From Mariniblastus sp. (lineage in GTDB: Bacteria; Planctomycetota; Planctomycetia; Pirellulales; Pirellulaceae), in NCBI GenBank assembly GCA_029251085.1, contig JAQXDZ010000124.1, positions 1-56,574 on the forward strand: DNA of 56,574 nucleotides. Direction: 5' to 3'. Below, one piece after another: positions 43,421-52,808 of this stretch. The position numbers and the translations under genes are program-made. The notes below the pieces were generated by a model. That model searched no databases. It was not told where the DNA came from and worked only from the letters and a program-made list of their open reading frames with translations. Position 1 is the stretch's first letter. Each line of letters starts with the position of its first letter.

Positions 43421-44734
43421 ATGAAACCGCAGACAAAAAGCCAGTCCTTGTACAAAGAAGCTCTTCAGGTACTCCCCGGCGGTATTAGTCGAAATACAAT
43501 TTTCCGCAGGCCCAATCCCGATTACGTTGATTTTGGAAAGGGGTGTAGGGTTACAGATCTCGATGGTGTAACGCGTATTGATTTTGCGAACAACATGGCG
43601 TCTTTAATTCACGGTCATGCCCATCCAGTCGTCGTCGACGCGGTCACTCGTCAACTTCAGCAAGGTACCGCATTTACGATGGCTACCGAGGCTGAGCTTC
43701 GATTCGCGCAGCACATCTGTGATCGCAATCAGGGCTTTGAAAAAATCCGATTTATGAATTCGGGAACCGAAGCGGTGATGGCGGGAATTAAGGCTGCCAG
43801 AGCAATTACAGGACGGCCTAAAATTGCCAAATCGGAGGGTGCTTATCATGGAACTTATGACTATGCAGAGGTCAGTCAAAAATCTAATCCAAAGAATTGG
43901 GGCAGTGTCGCATCTCCCCAAAGTGTTCCGGTTGTCGAGGGGACTCCTCAAGCTGCACTCGATGACGTTATTGTATTTCCGTTCAATAATATTAGCCAAA
44001 CGCTCGAATTATTAGATCAGCATGCAAACGAATTGGCCTGCGTGTTGATTGATCCTTTGCCCCACCGGGTTGGTTTAATTCCGGCGAGCCAGGAGTATAT
44101 GCAAGCGATTCGAAAATGGACACTCGATCACGATTGCATCTTTTTACTCGATGAAGTGATTACTTTTCGGATGGGGTGGGGAGGCGCTCAGGACTGGTAC
44201 GACGTTGAACCGGATCTAACTGCGTTGGGTAAGATAATTGGCGGTGGTTTTCCAGTAGGTGGGTTGGCTGGAAAAGATGAGTTCATGTCCGTACTTGATC
44301 CAACGCGCGACCGACTGCCATTTCCATTTTCTGGAACGTTCTCTGCGAATCCTGTGACGATGACGGCAGGGCGGGTGGCAATGGAGTTGTTTGATCGCGA
44401 GGCGGTAGATCGGCTCAACCAGCTTGGTGATTATTCGCGTCTGAAAATCGCTGAAGCAATCGAAGCCGTTGGAGCCAATGCCTGCGTAACAGGCGCCGGT
44501 TCGATGTTCCGTGTTCACTTAAAATCGGAAGCTCCAACGGGGTACAGAGAGACGTATTCGGATGCCTCGGAAAATAAGCAAATTGAATTTCTTGTTAATT
44601 TTCTCTATGAACGTGGCTTCATGATGATCAACACCTGCTCGGCAGCGCTTTCAACTGTGTTGAGTGAATCAGAAATTGATTCGATGGTGGAGGCTCTCTC
44701 GGAGGGGTTGGAAGTTCTTCAAAAAGATCAATAA
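43421..44734 (+). CDS. Class III aminotransferase, glutamate-1-semialdehyde aminomutase-like
   Basis: 437 residues from the ATG at 43421, preceded by AAGAAG. The fold type I segments are NSGTEAVMAGIKAAR, EGAYHG, LLDEVITF, and the PLP lysine in LGKIIGGGFPVGGLAG (Lys271). The overall sequence resembles glutamate-1-semialdehyde 2,1-aminomutases and related beta-amino-acid aminotransferases. Haem synthesis normally has its own hemL, so the neighbour to a KamA-like enzyme favours a role in beta-amino-acid metabolism (inference). Cytoplasmic. An AT-rich palindrome lies in the 51-nt gap before it. Confidence 0.88.
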   Translation: MKPQTKSQSLYKEALQVLPGGISRNTIFRRPNPDYVDFGKGCRVTDLDGVTRIDFANNMASLIHGHAHPVVVDAVTRQLQQGTAFTMATEAELRFAQHICDRNQGFEKIRFMNSGTEAVMAGIKAARAITGRPKIAKSEGAYHGTYDYAEVSQKSNPKNWGSVASPQSVPVVEGTPQAALDDVIVFPFNNISQTLELLDQHANELACVLIDPLPHRVGLIPASQEYMQAIRKWTLDHDCIFLLDEVITFRMGWGGAQDWYDVEPDLTALGKIIGGGFPVGGLAGKDEFMSVLDPTRDRLPFPFSGTFSANPVTMTAGRVAMELFDREAVDRLNQLGDYSRLKIAEAIEAVGANACVTGAGSMFRVHLKSEAPTGYRETYSDASENKQIEFLVNFLYERGFMMINTCSAALSTVLSESEIDSMVEALSEGLEVLQKDQ

Positions 44735-44784
44735 CTAATTTTGATCGCCGCGTTTTGAGTTGCGTTAATTAAGGCGTTGCGCAT

Positions 44785-44814
44785 AAAAAACGAGACCTCA
44801 TTTTTGAGGCCCCG
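44785..44814 (-). terminator. Intrinsic terminator after the small Pro-rich protein gene
   Basis: On the minus strand a 10-bp stem (cggggcctca/tgaggtctcg, with G-U pairs) lies at 44814-44791 and is followed by six T (44790-44785). It is 28 nt past the gene end. Confidence 0.85.
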
Positions 44815-44842
44815 AGTTAAGTCGTTTTAAAGATTACCGAGC

Positions 44843-45265
44843 TTACTTAGCTGGAGCGGCAGGCAGGCCGGCGTCTGAAGGCAAGCTCATTTGCTTTAGT
44901 GCAGCATCTAGCGAATCAAGTGAACTGGCTCTCGAGTCTTTGGGAGCAGCAGGTTTACCGACAAGCTTATCCAAATTAGCTGGGCCCGGTCCCGGCATGT
45001 CGGGGAATGGAACGCTTGGGTTATAGGCCGGGTAGTAAGGCGCAATTGGAAGTGGAGCTGGGTAGCGAGGGTAAGAGTAGCGGCGGTACGGAGCCGCATT
45101 GACGCCGATGTTGATCCCGCGATTGAGTGTCGCAGCTCGGTTAACGGCAGCGGCTCGGATAGCTGCATTGTGGTATCCGCCAAATCCATGTGCAGCGCAT
45201 TCGTTGTGCTGAAGCAATGCAAAGGCGATAAGTATGGCAGTCAGGGTTAAGGTACGTTTGATCAT
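44843..45265 (-). CDS. Small secreted Ala/Pro/Tyr-rich protein
   Basis: 140 residues. A clear signal peptide (hydrophobic residues 7-20, ending near ECAAHG) precedes a low-complexity mature region: an Ala/Asn/Arg stretch (AAIRAAAVNRAATLNRG), a Tyr/Pro segment (RYPAPLPIAPYYPAYNP), then an acidic tail. No domain or family recognised. It is followed by a strong terminator and stands upstream of no other gene on the minus strand, so it is probably a single-gene transcript unit or follows the SnoaL-like gene 55 nt upstream. It resembles small surface proteins of planctomycetes. Confidence 0.7.
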   Translation of the reverse strand: MIKRTLTLTAILIAFALLQHNECAAHGFGGYHNAAIRAAAVNRAATLNRGINIGVNAAPYRRYSYPRYPAPLPIAPYYPAYNPSVPFPDMPGPGPANLDKLVGKPAAPKDSRASSLDSLDAALKQMSLPSDAGLPAAPAK

Positions 45266-45320
45266 GTTAATTCCAGTCAGTGGACGGTGTGTAGTTATTA
45301 TTTTGGGGTGACGATGAGGA

Positions 45321-46229
45321 TTATTTGTTTCGCTTGAGAGTTAATTCAGCGGCTTCTGCGAGCGGTTCATTTCCCATGATTCGATTGGTTGAATTCCATG
45401 TGATCGTATCGTTATTTGAAAAATTCCAATAATTGGTCGCAGCCGTCGTGGTACCGTCACTCGTGACGCCACTGGATTGAATCATCCATCCCTTTTCAGT
45501 GGGAGTCCAGGTAGCGACCCCGTTGCCGCCGGTGGAATCAAATAACCACGATGTGATTTGTTGGCTGGACGGTTCCCAACCGATGATTTGAGTACCCGAC
45601 AATGTTGTTTTCCCATCAATTGAAACTGAAAAGTCTCTTTCGATAAACTTTTTGTTGGCAATCCAGCGGTAGGTTGTTTCAATTTTTCCTGCACTGGTTT
45701 CGTGACTCCACGTGCCAATCAACTTCTCAAGCTCACTAAAGCGTTCAAAATTTGATTTTGCTTCGATCCGCATGTCACGTGCGGAGGCGATTAGCCACTT
45801 GCCGTTTTTCTTGACATGGATCAAAACGTAGTGGCACTCAACGGGAGCAAATTCTCCAAGCGTTGCGGTGCCTTCTTCGATAGCGCTGGTTTCCGAGAGC
45901 ATTTTAATTTCCTCGATGTCAATCTTGATTTTGACGCCGGGGTATTGCTTGAAAAAGTTTGTGTATTCTTTCTCGATCGCTTCCCGCCCATTGAATTCAA
46001 TTCCTGCCTCGTTGGTGTAGTCGCCATCCATGGTCCATTGGGCAGCGATCGCTTTGGCATCACCCGAGTTGAATGCGTTGGCAAAAGTTTTTGCGCATTC
46101 CCGAATCTCAGATTCGTTGACTGTTATCGGAGCGCGAGTTTCTTCGGCATTCAGCGATTGAGGAGTAAGCATCGTCCCCGAGATCGATCCGATCAAAAAG
46201 AGGCCGGTGATAAACTGAGTTAATTTCAT
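45321..46229 (-). CDS. Secreted SnoaL/DUF4440-like protein with lipocalin-like C-terminus
   Basis: 302 residues. A signal peptide (ending near LNAEE) precedes an NTF2-like SnoaL/DUF4440 domain (about 38-150) with NSGDAKAIAAQWTMDGDY and GREAIEKEYTNFF, as in the SgcJ/EcaC family. The second half (about 165-300) begins LEKLIGTWSHE and is beta-rich, like DUF1579/lipocalin-type domains. A paralogue of the same layout is at 51786. The catalytic role is unknown; SnoaL folds can bind small hydrophobic compounds. Exported. Promoter in 46230-46572. Confidence 0.83.
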   Translation of the reverse strand: MKLTQFITGLFLIGSISGTMLTPQSLNAEETRAPITVNESEIRECAKTFANAFNSGDAKAIAAQWTMDGDYTNEAGIEFNGREAIEKEYTNFFKQYPGVKIKIDIEEIKMLSETSAIEEGTATLGEFAPVECHYVLIHVKKNGKWLIASARDMRIEAKSNFERFSELEKLIGTWSHETSAGKIETTYRWIANKKFIERDFSVSIDGKTTLSGTQIIGWEPSSQQITSWLFDSTGGNGVATWTPTEKGWMIQSSGVTSDGTTTAATNYWNFSNNDTITWNSTNRIMGNEPLAEAAELTLKRNK

Positions 46230-46572
46230 AGGAGGGCTTTCAGTAGGTTGCTTCAGATTAATCTGATTTGTTGGTAATTGATCGAGTTATGGAAAAAACG
46301 GATTGAGACAATAGTTTTCAAAAAGTAATTGCCATAGAACGGATGAGTTTATCTGAATCAGCGGACGGTTTAAAGTCAGCAATTGCATTACGGGTTTACT
46401 GGCCTGGGTTTGCTCGAGAAAATCTTGTCGCTTCCAACGATAGGAGGCTTTAATTGGATAATTCACAGAAAACGTTTGGCAGGGAATTCTTCGAGAAGAT
46501 TCTTTAATAATTGGATTTAGCGCAAAAAAAATGGCTCCCAAAGATGGGAGCCGACTGAGAAAATCCAAGCGA
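46230..46572. other. 343-bp region between htrA and the SnoaL-like gene
   Basis: No gene seen. It includes the terminator of htrA (46533-46552) and must hold the promoter of the minus-strand SnoaL-like gene. No matching -35/-10 pair found. Confidence 0.5.
46524..46552 (-). terminator. Intrinsic terminator after htrA
   Basis: Perfect 8-bp stem ggctccca (46533-46540)/tgggagcc (46545-46552), loop aaga. On the minus strand it is followed after two bases by a run of eight T (46531-46524). It is 21 nt past the stop. Confidence 0.93.
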
Positions 46573-48057
46573 CTAGCTGTCAATTACAACGAATTGTGAT
46601 CCGTTTTGACTCTTGGTCAAAAAAAGCAAGCTTTCGTCTAAATTTAGCTCGGACATTAATTGGTTGAATTGACTCAGCGATTCGATTTTGTTGTGATTGA
46701 CCTCAGTCAAGATCATACCGGGTACCAGGCCTGCACGGTGTGCTTGGCCCCCTGGTTGAATGGCTAAAATCAAAACACCTTCTGTGGCGTCAATTCCCAT
46801 TTTTCCTGCGACAGTTGAATCGAAATCTCCAACTCGAATTCCCAATCGTCCTGAGGACGTTCGATTTGAGTGACTCGTATTCATTTGCTTTCCACCGCTT
46901 TCGGCAGGGCGGTTGGGTTGCGATTGAGGCACACAGTTAAGGTTTTGAAGCGTTCCATTTCGATTGATGGTCAGTTGATAGGTTTGTCCAATTTTTGCTC
47001 TTTCGACAAACGTTTGAAATTCGTTGGGCGCGGAGACGCGAGCCTCTGCAAATTTCAAAAGGATGTCGCCGGTGCGAACACCAGCGTTGGCTGCCGGAGA
47101 CTCTGGAAGGACATGGGTTATTAATAGCCCTTGCTTGGGCGGTACATTGAAATGGTCAGCCAATTTCTGAGTGATTGGTTGAATTCCGACTCCAAGAAAA
47201 GCTCGTTGAACACTTCCGTGATCAATTAACTGGTTGGCAACCCAGTTTGCTAGGTTGATGGGAACCGCAAACCCGACGCCATCACTTCCGCCGCTGCTGG
47301 AGGAGATTGCGGTGTTGATGCCGATTACTTCGCCATCGAGGTTGACCATGGGGCCACCGCTATTGCCGGGGTTGATCGCCGCATCAGTTTGGATGTGATT
47401 TTCACTGTCTGATAATCCGATCCCGCGTCCTTTCGCGCTGATAATCCCAGCTGTAACTGTGCTCTCGAGTCCGAAGGGTTGTCCCAAAGCTAAAATCCAA
47501 TCTCCGACATACGAACCGTTGCTATTACCTATTTTGGCAGCAGTTAGATTTTTCGCATTTGGAATTCGAACGATGGCGATATCGGTTTTGGGGTCGGTCA
47601 TAACCTGCTCGGCCATGAATTCGCGCCCGTCATGCAACCGAACGACAATCGAGCCTGCGCCGGCGACTACGTGGTTATTTGTCATAATCCAGCCACTTGG
47701 ATCGATGATGACTCCGGAGCCAACACCTCCTCTGGAGGGCATCTCATTAGGTGTTTGCCCTGTGGTCCGCGAATTTTCTGTCCTGTTCTCGATTGCTACG
47801 ACAGAGGGAAGAAGTTGATTTGAAATATGCCGGAATGCTTGAGACAGATTTTTCGCCGACTGAATTGCATTTTTTACTTCGCTATCAGTAAGATTTTTGA
47901 GCGGTGGCGCAGTGAATGTGACCGATGGAGTCAGCGTGTTTTTTGTAGTTCCAACTTCCGGAACTGTCGATGCATGCCCAATCGCTACCGTGCTAAGCAA
48001 GAATGCGGTTACCATGCATGCAATGCAACCCATTCGTGTGCTTCTGGCTATTCTCAT
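46573..48057 (-). CDS. HtrA/DegP-type serine protease with two PDZ domains
   Basis: 494 residues from ATG 48057, chosen over an in-frame start at 48138 because GGGAG lies seven bases upstream and a signal sequence begins there. The trypsin-like domain carries the triad His129 (NNHVV), Asp159 (TDIAIV) and Ser233 (NPGNSGGP). Two PDZ domains follow, about 300-385 (with AGVRTGDILLKF) and 410-490 (AGLVPGMILTEVN). The enzyme degrades or refolds misfolded proteins in the periplasm. A Gln/Ser/Asn-rich linker joins the PDZ domains. It is a single-gene unit with a strong terminator. Confidence 0.95.
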   Translation of the reverse strand: MRIARSTRMGCIACMVTAFLLSTVAIGHASTVPEVGTTKNTLTPSVTFTAPPLKNLTDSEVKNAIQSAKNLSQAFRHISNQLLPSVVAIENRTENSRTTGQTPNEMPSRGGVGSGVIIDPSGWIMTNNHVVAGAGSIVVRLHDGREFMAEQVMTDPKTDIAIVRIPNAKNLTAAKIGNSNGSYVGDWILALGQPFGLESTVTAGIISAKGRGIGLSDSENHIQTDAAINPGNSGGPMVNLDGEVIGINTAISSSSGGSDGVGFAVPINLANWVANQLIDHGSVQRAFLGVGIQPITQKLADHFNVPPKQGLLITHVLPESPAANAGVRTGDILLKFAEARVSAPNEFQTFVERAKIGQTYQLTINRNGTLQNLNCVPQSQPNRPAESGGKQMNTSHSNRTSSGRLGIRVGDFDSTVAGKMGIDATEGVLILAIQPGGQAHRAGLVPGMILTEVNHNKIESLSQFNQLMSELNLDESLLFLTKSQNGSQFVVIDS

Positions 48058-48508
48058 GTTTTTCTCCCTAAATAGATTTCGCAGATTTGCCGAATTGCAA
48101 ACCTGCATGCCGTTTTTTATTTTGAAGATCAATGGCAACTGCTGTTGGAAGAAATTTGAATCTCTCCTCGGCGAATTGCGTCAGGGTCAGGTCCGCGCTG
48201 ATCTGTATCAAGCATGGGCACTGATCCTGATGGAAATTCATTGGCGACAAGATCAGTAAAGCACACTCCGTGCCAAAACTAGGTTCGTAAGATAGCTTTT
48301 TGAAAACCCAGTGATCTCTGTTAAATTTACCGGCGATTATCGAAACTTACATTTCCTGAATGCGCAAATCATCGTATTTGGGACGGGGCAAAATGCCGCG
48401 GTGTCCAAGCATGCCCCATGGTTCACCTCATCAACAAATCATTGTTTTGGTTTATACTGAAGGTGTGAACTTTAATTCGGTAGTTGCTTATAACGCGAGA
48501 TCTCTGAA
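48058..48508. other. 451-bp divergent intergenic region
   Basis: Between htrA (minus) and the histidine kinase (plus). No gene seen. It contains a possible switching RNA element at 48381-48417 about 90 nt before the kinase ATG, and a TATACT at about 48454 without a good -35. Confidence 0.5.
48381..48417 (+). promoter_or_regulatory. Possible mutually exclusive stems in the kinase leader
   Basis: Fold A pairs ggac (48381-48384) with gtcc (48403-48406) around ggca/tgcc (48387-48397). Fold B pairs ggggca (48385-48390) with tgcccc (48412-48417). The two cannot form together, as in attenuators. The motif ggggcaaaatgcc also resembles both arms of the hairpin at 6240-6268. Low confidence. Confidence 0.3.
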
Positions 48509-49966
48509 ATGAAACTGGCTGCAAAACTCTCGCTTGTTTCGGTGATTGCCGTAATCGCTGTTCTTGCCGCCTCCAATTATTTTGCTGCCCAGATTGCGAT
48601 TTCTAAAATCAAGCGAGATCACGAAGCCTACGCCTTAAAAATGGCGTCACAGATGGAGCGCTCAATTTTAGATGCGTGGCGATTGGGAGGAGTGGAGGCG
48701 ATGCGGGCAGCCTTGACTTCCGAAGGAGCGTCGCCGATCGCGAGGTGGGTTTGGTTTGAGGAGTCAGTCACATCGACGACACGTCCGTCTGCAACAGCTG
48801 ATTTTTCCACAGTAGTCACACGTAAAGAGATCACCTCTTTTGTTTCGACCGCTGGCGACGGTGGACATCTGTTGCATACCTACTATCCGGTGGACCTTGG
48901 AATCCCACGGATCGGAGGCCTTGAATTCACGAGGTCGCTGGCTGATTATGATCGAGAGACGATGAACAAACTGATTGAGTTTTTGTTGGTTGTCGGGCTG
49001 CTGGCGATCGTTTCAATCCTGGTTGTTTGGTTTGCCGGAGTGAGATTGGTGGCCAATCCTTTGAATAAATTGACTGCGGCGACAAAACGCATTGGCGGGG
49101 GAGACTACCGTTGCCGGGTTGAGTTAAGCGGTAAAGATGAGTTGACCCAGCTCGCGGAATCGATCAATGAGATGTCTTCGCATTTGGAGGCCCAAAAATC
49201 TGCAATTGAGAAAGAGACTCGTGATAAGTTGCTGGTTACGCAACAGTTACGCCATGCAGATCGCCTGAAAACTGTAGGGCGAATGGCCGCCAGTATCGCC
49301 CACGAAATCGGTACGCCTCTCAGCGTCGTATCCGGTCGAGCAGCATTAATTGCGAAAGGAAATCTATCACCTGAAAAAGTTAAGCAAAATGCAGAAACAA
49401 TCCAGTCGGAAACCGACCGGATCACAGAAATGATTCGGCAAGTCTTAGATTTTTCGAGACAATTGCCTATTGAAAAGGCTGAGATCGATCTAAATGAAAT
49501 TTTGATTCAGGTGACAGAGTTGTTGACGATCGTTGCCGAGAGGAATGGGGTTTCGATCGAATCCGCTTTGGCAGATACACGAGCACTTGCTTATTTGGAC
49601 GGTGGGCAAATCCGTCAAGTCTTGACCAATATTATGGTCAATGGAATTCAAGCGATGGAAACGGGAGGAACCCTGTCTGTGTCGCTGAATCGGTCTCAGC
49701 CAGAGGAGGGCATGGAGAATGGTTGCTCGTCGTTTGAATGGGAATTAACAGTTAGAGATGAAGGGGTGGGGATTCCTGTTGAGAATCTAGAGACTATTTT
49801 TGAACCGTTTTTTACAACTAAGGATGTTGGTGATGGTACCGGACTTGGTTTGTCGCTGGCTTATAATATGGTTCAGGAGCAACAAGGACGAATTGAAGTC
49901 AGCAGCGAGCAGGGGAAAGGCTCCGAGTTTCGAATTTTTCTTCCCGGTTTAATCCGTGAAGTTTGA
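48509..49966 (+). CDS. Membrane sensor histidine kinase
   Basis: 485 residues. TM1 (about 8-28) and TM2 (about 153-175) flank a periplasmic domain of about 120 residues without a recognised ligand fold. A HAMP domain follows ([22 protein letters not shown]). The phosphoacceptor His265 is in [13 protein letters not shown]. The ATPase part has the N-box [13 protein letters not shown]1 DEGVGIP, and [10 protein letters not shown]. It likely senses an envelope signal and phosphorylates the response regulator encoded convergently, whose stop is 4 nt away. The NtrB-like kinase type fits a sigma-54 activator partner. Confidence 0.93.
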   Translation: MKLAAKLSLVSVIAVIAVLAASNYFAAQIAISKIKRDHEAYALKMASQMERSILDAWRLGGVEAMRAALTSEGASPIARWVWFEESVTSTTRPSATADFSTVVTRKEITSFVSTAGDGGHLLHTYYPVDLGIPRIGGLEFTRSLADYDRETMNKLIEFLLVVGLLAIVSILVVWFAGVRLVANPLNKLTAATKRIGGGDYRCRVELSGKDELTQLAESINEMSSHLEAQKSAIEKETRDKLLVTQQLRHADRLKTVGRMAASIAHEIGTPLSVVSGRAALIAKGNLSPEKVKQNAETIQSETDRITEMIRQVLDFSRQLPIEKAEIDLNEILIQVTELLTIVAERNGVSIESALADTRALAYLDGGQIRQVLTNIMVNGIQAMETGGTLSVSLNRSQPEEGMENGCSSFEWELTVRDEGVGIPVENLETIFEPFFTTKDVGDGTGLGLSLAYNMVQEQQGRIEVSSEQGKGSEFRIFLPGLIREV

Positions 49967-49970
49967 GCGG

Positions 49971-51425
49971 CTACCCGGGGCCTGTTTGTTCGTAGCGAAT
50001 CAGCTTGCGGTACAGCGTCTTTCGGTCAAGTCCGAGGATTTTTGAGGCGAGAGTTCGATTGCCGTCCACGGTGTCAAGAACGTGTAAAATGTATCGTTTT
50101 TCAACTTCTTCGAGCGACCGAAGTTCTTCCGGTTTGTCGCTGGCAATGACCATTGTTCTGGATTGGTAGTTGCGAATTGATTCTGGCAGATCTTCGATCT
50201 GCAGTTTTTTTCCTTCGGAAAGGGTGACCGCTCTTTCCATGGCATTTCTAAGTTCACGGACATTTCCCGGCCAATGGTAATCAAGGAGCCGCTGGGCCAC
50301 AGTCTCAGTGATTTCCTTGATTTCAACTTCTGATTTTTCACTGAATAGTTTTACAAAGAATTGAGCCAGAATCAGGATGTCGTTACTTCGCTGCCGAAGT
50401 GGAGGCAGGTGGATCGGGACAACATTAATTCGATAAAATAAATCCTCACGAAAGGTACCAGTTTCGACGGCAGTCTCAAGATCACGATTGGTGGCTGCAA
50501 CGAGTCGGGCGTCGAAGGGGATTTCATCGATTCCTCCCACGGGACGGACGCAATTCGCCTCGAGCGCCCGCAGTAGTTTGGGTTGCATCGACGGTGACAT
50601 TTCACCAATTTCGTCGAGAAATAAAGTTCCACCGTTTGCCCGTACTAATAATCCATCATGATCCTTATCCGCTCCAGTAAAGGCACCTGCGACATGGCCA
50701 AATAGCTCGCTTTCCATTAGCGATTCCGGAAGTGCAGCACAGTTGATTGCGACGAAGGGTTTGTCTCTGCGTTTGCTATGTTGGTGCACCGAGTGGGCGG
50801 CTAGTTCTTTGCCGGAACCACTCTCACCGGTGATTAGCACAGTCGTGTCGACTGCAGCGACTTGCGACAGTTGTTTGTAAAGGTTCCGCATCGCGGGACT
50901 CTTGCCGATTAATTCCCCAAACGAGACTCCAATGTCGAGAGAGGTTTTTAATTGACGAACCTGTTGCTGTAGGCGAGATTGCTTGACCGCCCGCTCAAGT
51001 GCGATGTCTAGAAGATCCATTTCTAATGGTTTGGTTACAAAGTCGAAGGCGCCCGCTCGGATGGCAGACACGGCCGCTTCGAAGCTGCCGAAGGCGGTCA
51101 TTACGACTACAGGAAGTTCGGGGTGGTTGCGATTAACCTCTTGGCAAAATTCGATCCCGTTCATGTCGGGCATTTTTAAATCGGTTAAGACGACATCAAA
51201 CACTCGATCTTTTAACAGCTCTATTGCTTGGGTGGCTTTCGTTTTCCATTCAACTTCGAAACCATTGGGCGTAAGTGTATCAACCAACATTTCACACATT
51301 GACTGCTGATCATCGACAATCAGGATGCGGGCTGGGAAATTGTCGGCGTCGTCAGTCATGGGAGCAGTCGGAGGTGCTGGTGATTGATAAGGGCTACGGT
51401 CGCCTGTTAATTTAGCAGGAGCCAT
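49971..51425 (-). CDS. NtrC-family sigma-54-dependent response regulator
   Basis: 484 residues; a Met at 51359 is an alternative start that removes a Pro-rich N-terminus. Receiver domain with acidic DD pair in ILIVDDQ and phosphoacceptor Asp82 in VLTDLKMPD. The AAA+ domain has Walker A GESGSGKE (200-207) and the sigma-54 contact loop GAFTGA (247-252), both intact, so it should activate sigma-54 RNA polymerase. The C-terminus has a Fis-type helix-turn-helix (NRTLASKILGLDRKTLYRKL). The likely partner is the convergent kinase at 48509. Target promoters of the -24/-12 type were not identified in the window. Confidence 0.95.
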   Translation of the reverse strand: MAPAKLTGDRSPYQSPAPPTAPMTDDADNFPARILIVDDQQSMCEMLVDTLTPNGFEVEWKTKATQAIELLKDRVFDVVLTDLKMPDMNGIEFCQEVNRNHPELPVVVMTAFGSFEAAVSAIRAGAFDFVTKPLEMDLLDIALERAVKQSRLQQQVRQLKTSLDIGVSFGELIGKSPAMRNLYKQLSQVAAVDTTVLITGESGSGKELAAHSVHQHSKRRDKPFVAINCAALPESLMESELFGHVAGAFTGADKDHDGLLVRANGGTLFLDEIGEMSPSMQPKLLRALEANCVRPVGGIDEIPFDARLVAATNRDLETAVETGTFREDLFYRINVVPIHLPPLRQRSNDILILAQFFVKLFSEKSEVEIKEITETVAQRLLDYHWPGNVRELRNAMERAVTLSEGKKLQIEDLPESIRNYQSRTMVIASDKPEELRSLEEVEKRYILHVLDTVDGNRTLASKILGLDRKTLYRKLIRYEQTGPG

Positions 51426-51785
51426 CGAGCGAGAAAAGCTTGGCTGGATGGTCGCGGATCAAATATTGCGAGAGGAGAACGATTGAGACTCGCTATTAAA
51501 TTACTAAACCGGTTTTGAATAAAGGTCGAACCGAAGTGTTTGTCTGTCGCCAAACATCAATCCGGACGATCGGAAAAGTCATTAAATTCTGACGGCTCGA
51601 TGTAAATCTCTAACTCCGAAAGAATTAGTGATCGACTTCGAATTCTACTGTCTTATAATCCATAGTCGACCTTTTCGCACGTCGGCAATGCCTCAAATTG
51701 TTTGACAAGCTAGGCACGACAAGACCTGAGTAAAAGCTCAGTGAGTCAAAGACTCAATCGATTTTTCAGATTTGGATTTATATCA
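51426..51785. other. 360-bp region with a candidate promoter and hairpin
   Basis: Divergent from the response regulator. No gene seen. A candidate promoter lies at 51632-51659 and a small hairpin ctgag/ctcag at 51726-51741 lies 44 nt before the chosen ATG. Confidence 0.5.
51632..51659 (+). promoter_or_regulatory. Candidate sigma-70-type promoter for the SnoaL-like gene
   Basis: Perfect TATAAT (51654-51659) with TCGACT (51632-51637) 16 bp upstream, four of six -35 bases. Transcription would start near 51666, about 120 nt before the ATG at 51786. Confidence 0.45.
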
Positions 51786-52748
51786 ATGATTCGCTTCCCC
51801 TGTTTGATTGCCTTCGTTCTGATTTCCTCCCATCTTTCGATTGGGATTGGTCAGGAGGCTAGTTCTTCGCGTCAGGATCAGGCCCGCGAAAAGTCATCTG
51901 TGAAAGGGGGATTGCCGGTTTCCGAGCGTACACGTTTTGAATATCTTGCAATTGAGGATGCCATCGCTGGTTACTTAGACGCGATGAATCAACGTGACGC
52001 TGAGCGTGCGGCAAGTTATTGGAGCCGTCGGGGGCAATGGACACAGAAGAACGGTGAGCGCGTCAGCGGTCGTGAGAATATTGCTGCCGCGATAAAACAG
52101 TCGTTTGATGATGAGCCCCTCGGGACAACCCTTGCGTTAAATGAAGTTTCGATTCGATTAGTCACTCCAAATGTTGCGGTCGAAGAGGGTGTGGCTGTTA
52201 TTAAGTCTCCAGAGAGCGAACGGCAGACACCTTATTCGGTAGTGCATGTGAAAATGGACGAGGGATGGAAAATTGATTCTGTCCGTGCGACACGAGTACC
52301 GGTAGCTCCTGAAAAGGTCTCCCGATTGGAATCTTTGAGTTGGCTGATTGGTGATTGGCGAGACGAGGTTTCTGGGGGGATTAGCGTAGAGACAAATGCG
52401 AGCTGGACGATGGGGGATCATTCCATTCGCCGTTCATTCCAAATGTTTGATGAGCAGGGTCTTCGAGAGCAAGCAACTCAAGTGATCTTGTGGGACGCAA
52501 AGCTGGGGAGTATTCGATCTTGGGTTTTTGATTCCAAGGGTGGTTTTGGAACTGGCGTTTGGAAACAGGTTGAAGAAAATAAATGGGCGGTCGAAATGGA
52601 ATTGCAAATGGCCGACGGGGGCATTGCTTCCGCTCGGAATATTTACAAAATTATTGATGACTCCAGATTGGAGTTTTATTCCACTGGTCGCAGACTCAAC
52701 GGCGTCACATTGCCTGACACTCAGCCGGTAATCGTAATTAGAAAGTAA
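51786..52748 (+). CDS. Secreted SnoaL/DUF4440-like protein, paralogue of 45321 gene
   Basis: 320 residues from ATG 51786; a GTG at 51741 would add 15 residues ahead of the signal. The signal peptide ends near GIGQE. The SnoaL-like domain (about 55-170) contains LDAMNQRDAERAASYWS and SGRENIAAAIKQSF. The C-terminal half begins LSWLIGDWRDE, parallel to LEKLIGTWSHE of the paralogue, so both share two domains in the same order. Later segments (WVFDSKGGFGTGVW) also match the paralogue (WLFDSTGGNGVATW). Function unknown; exported, likely binding a small ligand. It precedes the Gly-rich protein gene by 60 nt and may share its transcript. Confidence 0.83.
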   Translation: MIRFPCLIAFVLISSHLSIGIGQEASSSRQDQAREKSSVKGGLPVSERTRFEYLAIEDAIAGYLDAMNQRDAERAASYWSRRGQWTQKNGERVSGRENIAAAIKQSFDDEPLGTTLALNEVSIRLVTPNVAVEEGVAVIKSPESERQTPYSVVHVKMDEGWKIDSVRATRVPVAPEKVSRLESLSWLIGDWRDEVSGGISVETNASWTMGDHSIRRSFQMFDEQGLREQATQVILWDAKLGSIRSWVFDSKGGFGTGVWKQVEENKWAVEMELQMADGGIASARNIYKIIDDSRLEFYSTGRRLNGVTLPDTQPVIVIRK

Positions 52749-52808
52749 AGCTCAACTTAGTTGGGAATGATTGAAGCTATGTTAGAAATCTTTTTTGGAT
52801 CTAGAAAA

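Noticed and set aside
51690..51725. Sigma-54 promoter (ggcacg) ahead of the SnoaL-like gene
   Set aside because: ggcacg at about 51713 is not followed by TTGC at the required spacing.
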